Assembly: GCF_012927485.1 (NCBI RefSeq)
Contig: NZ_JABBPC010000012.1
Coordinates: 186,001-250,000, forward strand
Length of the DNA: 64,000 nt
DNA from: Polaromonas sp.
Lineage (GTDB): Bacteria > Pseudomonadota > Gammaproteobacteria > Burkholderiales > Burkholderiaceae_C
Direction: 5' to 3'
Under the pieces are notes generated by a model. It was not told where the DNA came from. It ran no database searches and saw only the letters and a program-made list of their open reading frames with translations. Numbering within the stretch: the stretch's first letter is position 1; every line of letters begins with the position of its first letter. Positions 1-7,409 of the stretch are shown here, piece after piece. Made by a program: the position numbers and the translations under genes.

Positions 1-385
1 GATGCAGCACGGGGGCGTGTGTAAACTCGTCCTTGATGGTTTGCGCTTTGAGCCGAAAACCCTGGCCGGCGCTTTGCACAACCGCCCGACTGGGGGTCGA
101 CTCGCCGCCCATGAACAGAGAAATTCCCACGACCCCCTCGTTGCCGACCACCGCGATCTCGGCCGAAGCGCCGTTCTCCATCACGTACAACAAGGACACG
201 ATCGCAGTGGTTGGAAAATAGACGTGGCTCAGCGTACCGCCCGACTCGCATAGCACTTCCCCCAAAGTCATCTCGACCCGTTCGAGGTGGGGCCACCAGC
301 GCTGCCATTCAGCGTCTGGGAGCGCGGCGAGCAACTGGTTCAGTTTAGGATTGGAATTAGGGTTGGGGTTAGGGTTATTGGCCAT
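1..385 (-). CDS. Crp/Fnr family transcriptional regulator (3' part outside window)
   Basis: The first 128 codons are present; the rest lies beyond position 1. After a short Asn/Pro tail (NPNPNPN) comes a cyclic-nucleotide-binding-like beta-roll with GGTLSHVYFP, then a glycine-rich VVGNEGVVGIS stretch, as in Crp/Fnr regulators. The helix-turn-helix would be in the missing C-terminal part. The ATG at 385 is preceded by a weak GAGAG ribosome site, an AT palindrome (402-417) and a Crp/Fnr-type dyad (477-494). This subfamily is often annotated without a known ligand; no cAMP-specific residues can be judged here. Family is confident, regulon unknown. Confidence 0.85.
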   Translation of the reverse strand, partial: MANNPNPNPNSNPKLNQLLAALPDAEWQRWWPHLERVEMTLGEVLCESGGTLSHVYFPTTAIVSLLYVMENGASAEIAVVGNEGVVGISLFMGGESTPSRAVVQSAGQGFRLKAQTIKDEFTHAPVLH

Positions 386-401
386 CACGGAACTCTCAGG
401 G

Positions 402-417
402 AAAAATAATTATTTTT
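402..417. repeat. Perfect AT palindrome near the crp/fnr-like start
   Basis: Five A, then TAATTA, then five T, forming a perfect 16-bp palindrome 17 bp upstream of the ATG at 385. It could be part of the promoter or a site for an AT-binding architectural protein. No function can be read from the sequence. Confidence 0.4.
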
Positions 418-476
418 GGTACCTGCACAGCAGCTCAAACCTGGATTTTTCGCGGTAACAAGTCACCAGTACATCT

Positions 477-494
477 ATGTGCGATAGCGCACAT
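477..494. promoter_or_regulatory. Palindrome of Crp/Fnr operator type
   Basis: ATGTGCG-ATAG-CGCACAT is a perfect 7-bp inverted repeat around a 4-bp centre. Its TGTG-N8-CACA layout matches the general Crp/Fnr operator design. It lies about 92 bp upstream of the start of the minus-strand Crp/Fnr gene, so autoregulation is plausible. Binding is inferred, not shown. Confidence 0.45.
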
Positions 495-583
495 TACTAC
501 ACAACCAGCCGTTCTGCTGCCGGTTCGTCGTTTGCTTATGGGCGCCTGCGCCAAAGGTCCTCCGGACCGCACGTTGGCAATGC

Positions 584-1027
584 CTAATCAAGGTTAGCCT
601 CGGGCTTCGAGGGGGCGGTCGCCCCATCTGTCTGCTGGGCTTCCTTCTTCTTCAGGTTGTCGGTCTGCTGAATGCAATAGGCAAATAGCTCATCCAATTC
701 GCTGGATTTGTCGAACACTGCATCTGCTCCAAGCTCGATCGACCTTCTGCGGATTTCCGGCGTCGCGTAATTGGTCAAAACGACGACCTTCTGGTAGGGC
801 TCTCGGTTCCGGCACCCGGCCAATATGCCCAGGCCGCTACCCTGTTTCAAGAATAAATCCACGATCGCCAAATGCCACTGTCCGTCGTGCAAGTCGAGCC
901 AGCGGGTAGCTTCTGATTGAGTCGCTGAGTGGGCCGTGACTTTGACGTCTGCAATCTCTTTCAGCGATTCGATCAGGTTTTCGAGAATGGTCTGATTGTC
1001 TTCGGCCAGGTAGCAGATGAGTGACAT
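584..1027 (-). CDS. Single-domain response regulator (CheY-like receiver)
   Basis: 147 aa. One receiver domain fills most of the protein: acidic pair E9/D10, phospho-acceptor D57 in LAIVDLFL, T85 in VVLTN and conserved K107 in VFDKSS. The last roughly 30 residues are a polar Lys/Gln/Ala tail with no DNA-binding domain. It should therefore act by protein contact in a phosphorelay rather than by binding DNA. No histidine kinase lies nearby in the window, so the partner is unknown. The start is the ATG at 1027. Confidence 0.85.
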   Translation of the reverse strand: MSLICYLAEDNQTILENLIESLKEIADVKVTAHSATQSEATRWLDLHDGQWHLAIVDLFLKQGSGLGILAGCRNREPYQKVVVLTNYATPEIRRRSIELGADAVFDKSSELDELFAYCIQQTDNLKKKEAQQTDGATAPSKPEANLD

Positions 1028-1366
1028 GGGTCCAGCCTGATTTGTTGGATAGGCCGGTTATTGCGGGTAGTTCAATCCGGCACCTTTAGGAGAACACTCC
1101 GACCCAAAAAAAACTGCCATCCGTTGGCGCGCATCGCAGTAGGACAGCGTAGCGCGTTGCTGCCTACTGCGCGAATTAAAATGCGAAGCCTCTTGCTGCG
1201 TGGTCGCGCCCAAACCGCGTAGGGCCGAAAGCTGATGTCCTACACCGAGGGGCGGTTTTGCCCCAGCGTTCTGGCGGATGGATTTCTTTATATTTAGCAA
1301 CGCAAGTTACGCTGCAAGCGTCCCTGGAATTTTCGGATTTCCACAATTTTGGATTTATAAATAGGC
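1028..1366. other. Intergenic region with a strong hairpin
   Basis: No convincing gene. A minus-strand reading frame at 1058-1300 needs a TTG start and has no recognisable features. The region holds an almost perfect hairpin at 1135-1171 (9 bp plus 4 bp of stem with one bulged A) and, on the minus strand beyond it, a run of eight T. It could be a structured leader, a terminator or a small RNA; nothing decides between these. Confidence 0.4.
1135..1171. repeat. Inverted repeat / hairpin
   Basis: CGCAGTAGG pairs with CCTACTGCG; inside it CAGC pairs with GCTG around a 10-nt loop, with one unpaired A on the left arm. The hairpin is too perfect to be ordinary background. It has no adjacent T-run on the plus strand. 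Confidence 0.55.
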
Positions 1367-1660
1367 ATGAACAACGCTCTTGAACCGTTAAAAAACTGCG
1401 CTGACGTCAGCACTCTGAGGTCGGCGTTGTACTCCCTGTGCTCTCGCTTTGGGTCGATTGCGCGCCTTGATATTCTTGCTGCCGGTCAGGCGGGTAAGCG
1501 ACAAGCGTTATGTTTCTTGCGCATGGACTCTCCCGAGCAGGAACGGGAGCTTATGAGTGAGCTCGGGGTTGGACGCTTCGGCGGAGATCTGGTGGTGATT
1601 GTTGATCTGCGCACCGGGGGCTCCGCGAACAGCCTTAACGTCTCCGCTGAAGCGTTGTGA
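1367..1660 (+). CDS. Small RRM-like protein of unknown function
   Basis: 97 aa with ATG at 1367. The order LRSALYSLCSRFGSIARLDIL, then KRQALCFLRM, then a GGDLVVIVDL strand resembles the beta-alpha-beta-beta-alpha-beta pattern of an RNA recognition motif: helix 1, strand 2, an RNP1-like strand and a last strand. The aromatic residues that stack on RNA in classic RNP1 are mostly missing. The Ser/Ala-rich end carries no motif. It stands alone between intergenic regions with no operon partner. RNA binding is a guess from the fold; it could equally be a protein-binding ferredoxin-like domain. Confidence 0.6.
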   Translation: MNNALEPLKNCADVSTLRSALYSLCSRFGSIARLDILAAGQAGKRQALCFLRMDSPEQERELMSELGVGRFGGDLVVIVDLRTGGSANSLNVSAEAL

Positions 1661-2089
1661 CGCGCCGGCGAAGGTCGTGTCCGATGGTTTGGTCGAGCGT
1701 CTAACCCGGGTGCCTGTTTGCGCTTCAACTTTTCCACATTTCCTCTTCGCCATCGCTTCATTGGTGCTGATGCCCCACCCCTACCCTTATTTCAGAAATT
1801 AACCAGTGCCTGACATCAGGCTTGAGGGCAACGCCGATTAAGGTTCACGCGCCTCGAAGGTGTGACACGACCCATTGATGAAACACGACATACCTTGGTG
1901 AGGACCGTCGCAGGTCTGGCAAAGGCTTGCCGGGAACGGGTTTGACAGTGCTCGGTACGTTTTTGCCCCGTTCCCATTGATTTTGGCGTAATTCTGAGCC
2001 GTGGCGTACTATCAAGAACCGTCACACTGGGCCTTCATTGGAGTGCCAGCACGGCTGCCTTACGTTGTTCCCTAAATTAGGAGACCCCG
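1661..2089. other. Intergenic region upstream of the host-attachment gene
   Basis: No gene supported. It contains a GCCTGA/TCAGGC inverted repeat near 1808-1821 and a perfect 9-bp inverted repeat, GGGAACGGG (1932-1940) with CCCGTTCCC (1967-1975), separated by 26 nt. An AGGAG ribosome site (2079-2083) precedes the ATG at 2090. Confidence 0.4.
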
Positions 2090-2536
2090 ATGAAAAAGCC
2101 CGTCTGGATTGTGGTGGCCAATGCGTCGCTGGCGCGTTGTTTTGAACACAGCTCGTTCACGGAACCCTTGGGGGCTCTGGCCACACTGGAGCATCCTGAG
2201 GGCCGGCTCCACGCACGCGACCTGGAAGGTGATCTTCTTGCCCATACTCACAAGGATGACGCGCGCCGCAACAGCTTTGCGCCGCGCACTGCGCCCAAGC
2301 AGCGCGAGCGCGAACAGTTTGCGCGGCAAGTGGCTAAATTTTTAGCCGAAGGTGTTGAGGCGCACCGGTGCCGGGGCGTGGTGGTGTTTGCGTCCAATCC
2401 GTTTTTGGGTGAGTTGCAAGCGCAACTTGGAGACGGTGTGCGACACCTCCTCCTTGCCATCCATGCGCTCGACCTGACTGCCTTGCCCGTCAACGAGTTG
2501 GATCAGCGCGTCAAACGCGCGTTACAACCGGCCTGA
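2090..2536 (+). CDS. Host attachment family protein (baeRF-like)
   Basis: 148 aa, ATG at 2090 with AGGAG seven bases upstream. It opens with KKPVWIVVANASLARCF, the first strand typical of the Host_attach / bacterial release-factor-like (baeRF) family. A middle REREQFARQVAKFL helix and a LGELQAQLG segment follow, as in family members. The name comes from a plant-associated protein; the fold is related to eRF1 domain 2-like modules. There is no GGQ motif, so it is not a peptide-release factor. The molecular role is unknown. A second, different baeRF-like gene lies at 15769-16143. Confidence 0.8.
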   Translation: MKKPVWIVVANASLARCFEHSSFTEPLGALATLEHPEGRLHARDLEGDLLAHTHKDDARRNSFAPRTAPKQREREQFARQVAKFLAEGVEAHRCRGVVVFASNPFLGELQAQLGDGVRHLLLAIHALDLTALPVNELDQRVKRALQPA

Positions 2537-2663
2537 GGCGAGCAACGTAGAAAAAAATTCCTTGTCAGAGAAATGTAAAAATTAATTTCGTTACTCATCT
2601 TGCACAACGCCAAAGCTTTTAAAAATTTGCAGACGTACCATCGTTCCTTTTTAAGGAAGTCAC

Positions 2664-3215
2664 ATGGCAACACCGTTTTTTGGCAAGCGAGAGAATGAGA
2701 CCCCGACGAATTTGCGTTCAGGTGCAGTGACCGGCTATGGATCTACGGGATCGTCGGGCACGCTGCAGTCCGGTTCCCACACGGCCAACCAACAAAACTC
2801 GGCCAAACCGGTGATTGATGCAGTAACGACAGTCGTTGTGAAAGAAGGCGGAAGCAAGCTGACGGTTGGGCCCAATATCAAACTCAAGGGCGTCGAGATC
2901 ACGGATTGCGACACGTTGGTGGTGGAAGGTTTGGTCGAGGCAACCATGGATTCGCGTGTGATTCAGATCGCAGAACAGGGTGCGTTCAAGGGATCGGCCG
3001 AAATTGATGTGGCTGAAATTCGCGGCGAATTCAATGGCAACCTGACCGTCCGCGATAAGCTCGTAATTTATTCGACTGGCAAGGTCACCGGCACCATTCG
3101 CTACGGCAAACTGGTGGTGGAAGAAGGCGGTCAGCTGTCGGGAGAAATTCTGTTCGGCACGGCTGCCAACACCAAGTCAGCAAGCGCGAGCAAGACTGGT
3201 CTGCAAGCGGTCTGA
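2664..3215 (+). CDS. Bactofilin (polymer-forming cytoskeletal protein)
   Basis: 183 aa. A disordered Gly/Ser/Thr/Asn-rich N-terminus (about residues 1-55) precedes the bactofilin beta-helix core (about 60-165), with the repeating pattern LVVEGLVEATMDSRVIQIAE, GEFNGNLTVRDKL, GKVTGTIRYGKLVVEEGGQLSGEI. Bactofilins self-assemble without nucleotide into membrane-associated filaments that position cell-wall or polar proteins. No peptidase of the M23 family, a common bactofilin partner, is adjacent, so the client is unknown. AAGGAAG precedes the ATG. Confidence 0.9.
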   Translation: MATPFFGKRENETPTNLRSGAVTGYGSTGSSGTLQSGSHTANQQNSAKPVIDAVTTVVVKEGGSKLTVGPNIKLKGVEITDCDTLVVEGLVEATMDSRVIQIAEQGAFKGSAEIDVAEIRGEFNGNLTVRDKLVIYSTGKVTGTIRYGKLVVEEGGQLSGEILFGTAANTKSASASKTGLQAV

Positions 3216-3261
3216 CGCTCCAAAAAAGTTGCCAGGTGCGAGGCAGCGAAAGTCGCGTCCG

Positions 3262-3987
3262 CTAGAAAAGTTTGAAAGCCAGCGGCAAAAGCGCAGACGC
3301 CAGCACCACCTGCAGGCCCAGCGCCAGCCCCGCGTAGGCGCCCGCATCCGCATCAACATGCATGGCGCGCGCAGCACCAATCCCATGCGCCGCTGTACCT
3401 AGCGCAAAGCCGCGGGCCGCCCACCCCGCGCTGTCTGTGGGTATACGCAAGGCACTAAATAGATATTTGCCTGAAAGAGCGCCCACCAACCCGGTCATGA
3501 CTGCAAACACCGCGGCGAGCGCCGGAATGCCGCCTATTTGTTCTGCTATGCCCATGGCGACGGGCGCTGTGACTGACTTGGGCACCAGCGATAAAGTGAC
3601 TTCTGACGGCAAGCCGAATGCCCAGCCCATAAGTAGCGCCGAGCCACTTGCGGTGACGCCGCCCGCCAGCGCGGCGATCAACAGGCGACCCCAGCGCTGG
3701 CGCAATTCCGCGCGCCGCTGCCACAAGGGCCACCCGAGTGCGACCACTGCCGGACCTAACAGAAAATGGATGAATTGCGCGCCGGCGAAGTAGCTGGGGT
3801 AAGGCACGCCAGTCAGCAGCAGGCCGGTGGCTAAGAACACCACCGTCCACAATACCGGGTTGGCCCAAGGCGCTTGTTCGAGACGGGTATAAGCAGCCTG
3901 GGCCACTACATACACCACGAGCGTGGCGGTCAGACCAAAGAGTGGCGTCGCCGAAAGGTAGACCCACAACTCGACAAACTTAGGCAT
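3262..3987 (-). CDS. lrgB: LrgB/CidB family membrane protein
   Basis: 241 aa, nearly all hydrophobic, with about seven membrane segments. The signature SLVPKSVTAPVAMGIAEQIGG near residues 132-152 and the GTAAHGIGAARA motif near 200 are typical of LrgB/CidB/YohK. The start overlaps the end of the LrgA-type gene by 8 bp, so the two are co-translated. The family was first described in Staphylococcus murein-hydrolase control. Plant PLGG1, a fusion of both halves, exports glycolate and glycerate, and a Bacillus pair imports pyruvate. With glcD immediately upstream, carriage of a small organic acid is the best inference. Confidence 0.88.
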   Translation of the reverse strand: MPKFVELWVYLSATPLFGLTATLVVYVVAQAAYTRLEQAPWANPVLWTVVFLATGLLLTGVPYPSYFAGAQFIHFLLGPAVVALGWPLWQRRAELRQRWGRLLIAALAGGVTASGSALLMGWAFGLPSEVTLSLVPKSVTAPVAMGIAEQIGGIPALAAVFAVMTGLVGALSGKYLFSALRIPTDSAGWAARGFALGTAAHGIGAARAMHVDADAGAYAGLALGLQVVLASALLPLAFKLF

Positions 3988-4360
3988 GTCCGTCTTTCTT
4001 TTCGGACTGGTTCACTGGCTTTGAAGTTTCTCTCAAGAGCTGCATGCTCAAAACCGTCACACCCAAACCGGCGAGTGTCGACACGACGATAACCACCAGC
4101 ATGCGCACGCCGTACTGACTGACCAACGAAAGATGGGTCATTACGCCCACGCCTACGGGGACAAAGAGTAAAGAAAGGTGCGACAAAAGAAAGTTGGCAG
4201 CCAACGCAACGGGCTCGCGCACCGGCTCCCAGCGTAGAGCGACCACCAGCAAGACCATGCCGATGACGGGACCCGGAAGGGGTAAATGCAGCCCGCGCGC
4301 GATCATTTCTCCCACGGATTGAAGTACCAGCAGCCAGGCGAGTCCGCGCAATGCTTGCAT
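3980..4360 (-). CDS. lrgA: LrgA/CidA family membrane protein
   Basis: 126 aa with four predicted membrane segments and the LrgA/CidA hallmark LPLPGPVIGMVLLVVAL near residues 26-42. It begins 21 bp after the glcD stop and overlaps lrgB by 8 bp, so glcD-lrgA-lrgB is probably one transcript. It is the expected partner subunit of the LrgB-type protein. Older annotations call it holin-like or antiholin; the operon context favours a transporter for a glycolate- or lactate-like acid. The charged tail (SEKKDGHA) is ordinary for the family. Confidence 0.85.
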   Translation of the reverse strand: MQALRGLAWLLVLQSVGEMIARGLHLPLPGPVIGMVLLVVALRWEPVREPVALAANFLLSHLSLLFVPVGVGVMTHLSLVSQYGVRMLVVIVVSTLAGLGVTVLSMQLLRETSKPVNQSEKKDGHA

Positions 4361-4381
4361 GATCGGTGGCGGTTGCCCTAT

Positions 4382-5884
4382 TTAGAAACGAGGCAAGTCC
4401 GGATGCGCGATCTGTCCGCCGCGCACCAGCATTTTTCCGTACTCGGCGCAGCGATTCAGCGTCGGAATCACTTTGCCAGGATTGAGCAAACCCTTGGCGT
4501 CAAAAGCCCGTTTGACGCCGAACATCTGCTCGTTCTCTTGCGCCGAAAACTGCACGCACATGGAGTTGAGTTTTTCGACGCCCACGCCATGCTCGCCCGT
4601 GATAGTGCCGCCCATGGCGACGCTGGTTTCCAAAATATCAGCCCCAAACAATTCGCAGCGATGCATTTGGTCGGCGTCGTTCGCATCGAACATGATCAGC
4701 GGGTGCAGGTTGCCGTCGCCGGCATGAAATACATTCGCGCAACGCAGTTGGTATTTCTTTTCCATGTCGGCGATTGCCAACAAAATGTCGGCCAGACGTT
4801 TGCGTGGAATGGTGGAGTCCATGCACATGTAGTCGGGACTGATGCGCCCCGAGGCGGGGAAGGCATTTTTGCGGCCACTCCAAAAGCGCAGGCGCTCGGA
4901 TTCGTTCTGGCTGACGGTAACCGCGGTGGCACCGTGCAGACGCAGCACTTCGCTCATACGGCCAATTTCTTCTTCAACTTCTTCTGGTGTGCCATCGCTT
5001 TCGCAGAGCAAAATCGCGACGGCGTTCAAGTCATACCCGGCGTGCACAAAATCTTCAACGGCCGCCGTCATGGGCTTGTCCATCATCTCCAGCCCTGCTG
5101 GAATGATGCCTGCGGCAATCACCCCCGCCACGGCATTGCCGGCTTTGCGTAAATCATCAAAGCTGGCCATGATGCAGCGCGCCAGTTGCGGGCTGGGCAC
5201 CAGTTTCACGGTGACTTCGGTGGTGACTGCCAGCATGCCTTCGCTGCCAATGATGACGCTGAGCAGGTCATAGCCTGAGGCGTCCAGCGCATCACTGCCG
5301 AACTCAACCTCTTCGCCCTCGATGGTGAACCCCTTCACTTTCAGGACGTTGTGCACCGTGAGCCCGTACTTTAGGCAATGCACGCCGCCGGAGTTTTCAG
5401 CCACATTACCGCCTATGGTGCAGGCGATCTGGCTCGACGGGTCGGGTGCGTAGTAAAGGCCGTGCGGCGCTGCTGCTTCAGAAATCGCGAGGTTGCGGAC
5501 CCCGCCCTGCACCACTGCCGTGCGGCTGGCGGGGTCCAGCTTCAGAATTTTATTGAATTTGGCCAGTGAGAGCGTGACGCCCAGCTTGTGCGGCATCGCG
5601 CCCCCGCTCAAGCCGGTGCCGGCGCCGCGCGCCACCACCGGCACATCCAACGCGTGGCATGTTTTAAGCACCGCCTGCACCTCGGCATAAGTCTCTGGCA
5701 GCGCGACGACCAGCGGGCGCTGGCGATAAGCCGTCAACCCATCGCATTCATAGGGCGTCGTGTCTTCGGTGTTCCATAGCAGCGCATGGGCCGGCAGCAC
5801 CGCCGTCAGCGCGCGAACCACTTGGGACTGCCGCTCTGATCTATTCATCGCGTCGTTTTGCTGTCGTGATAAAGGCGCGTTCAT
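4382..5884 (-). CDS. glcD: FAD-linked oxidase, glycolate oxidase GlcD / D-lactate dehydrogenase type
   Basis: 500 aa, the same size as E. coli GlcD (499). The PCMH-type FAD-binding domain has VVARGAGTGLSGGAMP near residue 90 and CTIGGNVAENSGGVHCLKYG near 150. The C-terminal oxidase domain ends with HAGDGNLHPLIMFD and ITGEHGVGVEK, which bind flavin and substrate. It oxidises glycolate or a similar 2-hydroxyacid. GlcE and GlcF, which complete the E. coli complex, are not adjacent and may lie elsewhere. It leads a probable operon with lrgA-lrgB. M1 and M13 are both possible starts; the first is used. Confidence 0.88.
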   Translation of the reverse strand: MNAPLSRQQNDAMNRSERQSQVVRALTAVLPAHALLWNTEDTTPYECDGLTAYRQRPLVVALPETYAEVQAVLKTCHALDVPVVARGAGTGLSGGAMPHKLGVTLSLAKFNKILKLDPASRTAVVQGGVRNLAISEAAAPHGLYYAPDPSSQIACTIGGNVAENSGGVHCLKYGLTVHNVLKVKGFTIEGEEVEFGSDALDASGYDLLSVIIGSEGMLAVTTEVTVKLVPSPQLARCIMASFDDLRKAGNAVAGVIAAGIIPAGLEMMDKPMTAAVEDFVHAGYDLNAVAILLCESDGTPEEVEEEIGRMSEVLRLHGATAVTVSQNESERLRFWSGRKNAFPASGRISPDYMCMDSTIPRKRLADILLAIADMEKKYQLRCANVFHAGDGNLHPLIMFDANDADQMHRCELFGADILETSVAMGGTITGEHGVGVEKLNSMCVQFSAQENEQMFGVKRAFDAKGLLNPGKVIPTLNRCAEYGKMLVRGGQIAHPDLPRF

Positions 5885-6042
5885 GGTTTTCTTCCTGTTC
5901 TAAATCAGACTGTAGGGCAAGCCGCCCCGGCCGGGTTGAAGAAATTTAAAGCCCTGCGTGAAATGCGGCGACCGTTCACTTCTTCGCGAACCCATACGCC
6001 CCCTGAAAGCGGGAGCCTCTTGGCAAATAGTAGTATTCGTCC

Positions 6043-7380
6043 ATGACTTCCCGCCATTCTTCCACCTCCCCCTTTGCTACGCTGTTGCCGCCCGACGACC
6101 CGCTGCGCACTGCGCTGCACAACGAGGTGCATGCACGCCCGTCGGCCCGCGTCCGGCTTCCGGCACTGATCAGTTACGTGGCCGTCCTGAATGCCGGCGT
6201 GACGCGCGAGCAGGAGTGCGCGCATCTGCGAGGCCTGCCCGGCCAGCAGGATTTGTCACCCGAGAGCTTGCACGGCAACTTCCTGCGCCTGCGCTTTGAG
6301 GGGTATGCCGTCCGGTGGGAACGGCATAGTGAGTTCACACGCTACTCCATCGTGCAGCCGCTTCCCGCAGCCGCGCTACTAGGGGCCTCGGAACCCGAAT
6401 TGTTGTCGGCCCTGCTGGTGACGCCGGACTGGTTGCGCAGCATTCCCGGTCGCACGGTGGCGGCTATCCAGTTGGCCATGGTGCATGGGGAGCTGGGCGA
6501 AGAGCAGGCCTTGATGAACCAGGTGCAAATCTGGTTCGGCGGGCGTCCCGTGGTGGCTTCTCAGTTGGGCAATGGACACTCGTGGGCGGTGACCGAATTC
6601 CGCATCGGGGCTGACGGTTTTGAGCGCATGCTGGTGGTCGCTCCGCCAGGCTCCTCTGACACCCGCGCTGGCCGTATCTCGCAGCGCCTGCTGGAGCTTG
6701 AAACCTATCGGTTGATGGCGCTGCGCGGCCTGCCGGTGGCGAAACAGCTGGCGCCGATGCTCAGTGAGGCGGAAGGCGCACTGGCCGACATTACGGCGCG
6801 GCTGGAGCACAAGGCCGCGTCTGACCAGGACTTGCTCGATACGCTCGTCTCGCTGGCGGCTCGCGTGGAGCGCGCCACGGCGCAGCATGTGTACCGCTTC
6901 TCCGCGACGCGGGCCTATGACACGCTGGTGGGTCAACGCATCGATGAGTTGCGCGAAAAAGCCATTCCGGGCACCCAGACTCTGGGCGAGTTCATGCAGC
7001 GGCGGCTTTCACCGGCCATGGCGACAGTGGCGGCCACGGCGCAGCGCCTGGCGTCTTTGTCCGAGCGGGTATCGCGTACCAGTGCGTTGCTGCGCACGCG
7101 CGTGGACATTGCCACGGAGGTGCAAAACCAACTGCTGCTGGAAAAGCTGACGCGCGGCCAGGAACTGCAATTGCGCTTGCAGTCTACGGTGGAGGGGCTG
7201 TCAATTGCCGCCATCTCGTATTACGTGATCAGCCTGTTGCTCTACATCGGCAAGGCGCTCAAGGGCGCGGGCCTACCCATAAACCCTGAAATCGCTGCGG
7301 GTGCAATGGTTCCGGTAGTGCTATGGGGAGTGTGGCGCACGATACACCGCATCCATGCCAAGTTGCATGCGGAGCATTGA
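6043..7380 (+). CDS. DUF3422 family membrane protein
   Basis: 445 aa. The N-terminal region has LRTALHNEVHARPSARVRLP, the opening typical of DUF3422, followed by a long helical region (about 230-390) likely to form coiled coil. Two hydrophobic segments lie near the C-terminus, around SIAAISYYVISLLLYIGKAL and INPEIAAGAMVPVVLWGVW. It is probably an inner-membrane protein with a large cytosolic part. The function of the family is not established. It is divergent from glcD across 158 bp. Confidence 0.85.
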   Translation: MTSRHSSTSPFATLLPPDDPLRTALHNEVHARPSARVRLPALISYVAVLNAGVTREQECAHLRGLPGQQDLSPESLHGNFLRLRFEGYAVRWERHSEFTRYSIVQPLPAAALLGASEPELLSALLVTPDWLRSIPGRTVAAIQLAMVHGELGEEQALMNQVQIWFGGRPVVASQLGNGHSWAVTEFRIGADGFERMLVVAPPGSSDTRAGRISQRLLELETYRLMALRGLPVAKQLAPMLSEAEGALADITARLEHKAASDQDLLDTLVSLAARVERATAQHVYRFSATRAYDTLVGQRIDELREKAIPGTQTLGEFMQRRLSPAMATVAATAQRLASLSERVSRTSALLRTRVDIATEVQNQLLLEKLTRGQELQLRLQSTVEGLSIAAISYYVISLLLYIGKALKGAGLPINPEIAAGAMVPVVLWGVWRTIHRIHAKLHAEH

Positions 7381-7409
7381 TCCGGCAATTCTGTCGATGG
7401 TTGCGGGCG

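Noticed and set aside
1058-1300. 80-codon minus-strand frame in the 1028-1366 gap
   Set aside because: Needs a TTG start, has no ribosome site and no similarity I can recognise; the gap is better explained by a hairpin region.
1941-1960. TTTGACAGTGCTCGGTACG, resembling a strong promoter core
   Set aside because: No -10 element at 16-18 bp follows and the sequence is part of the loop of the 1932-1975 inverted repeat.
3262-4360. Reading lrgAB as a holin/antiholin lysis pair
   Set aside because: The family name suggests this, but linkage to glcD and known transport roles of homologues favour an organic-acid carrier.
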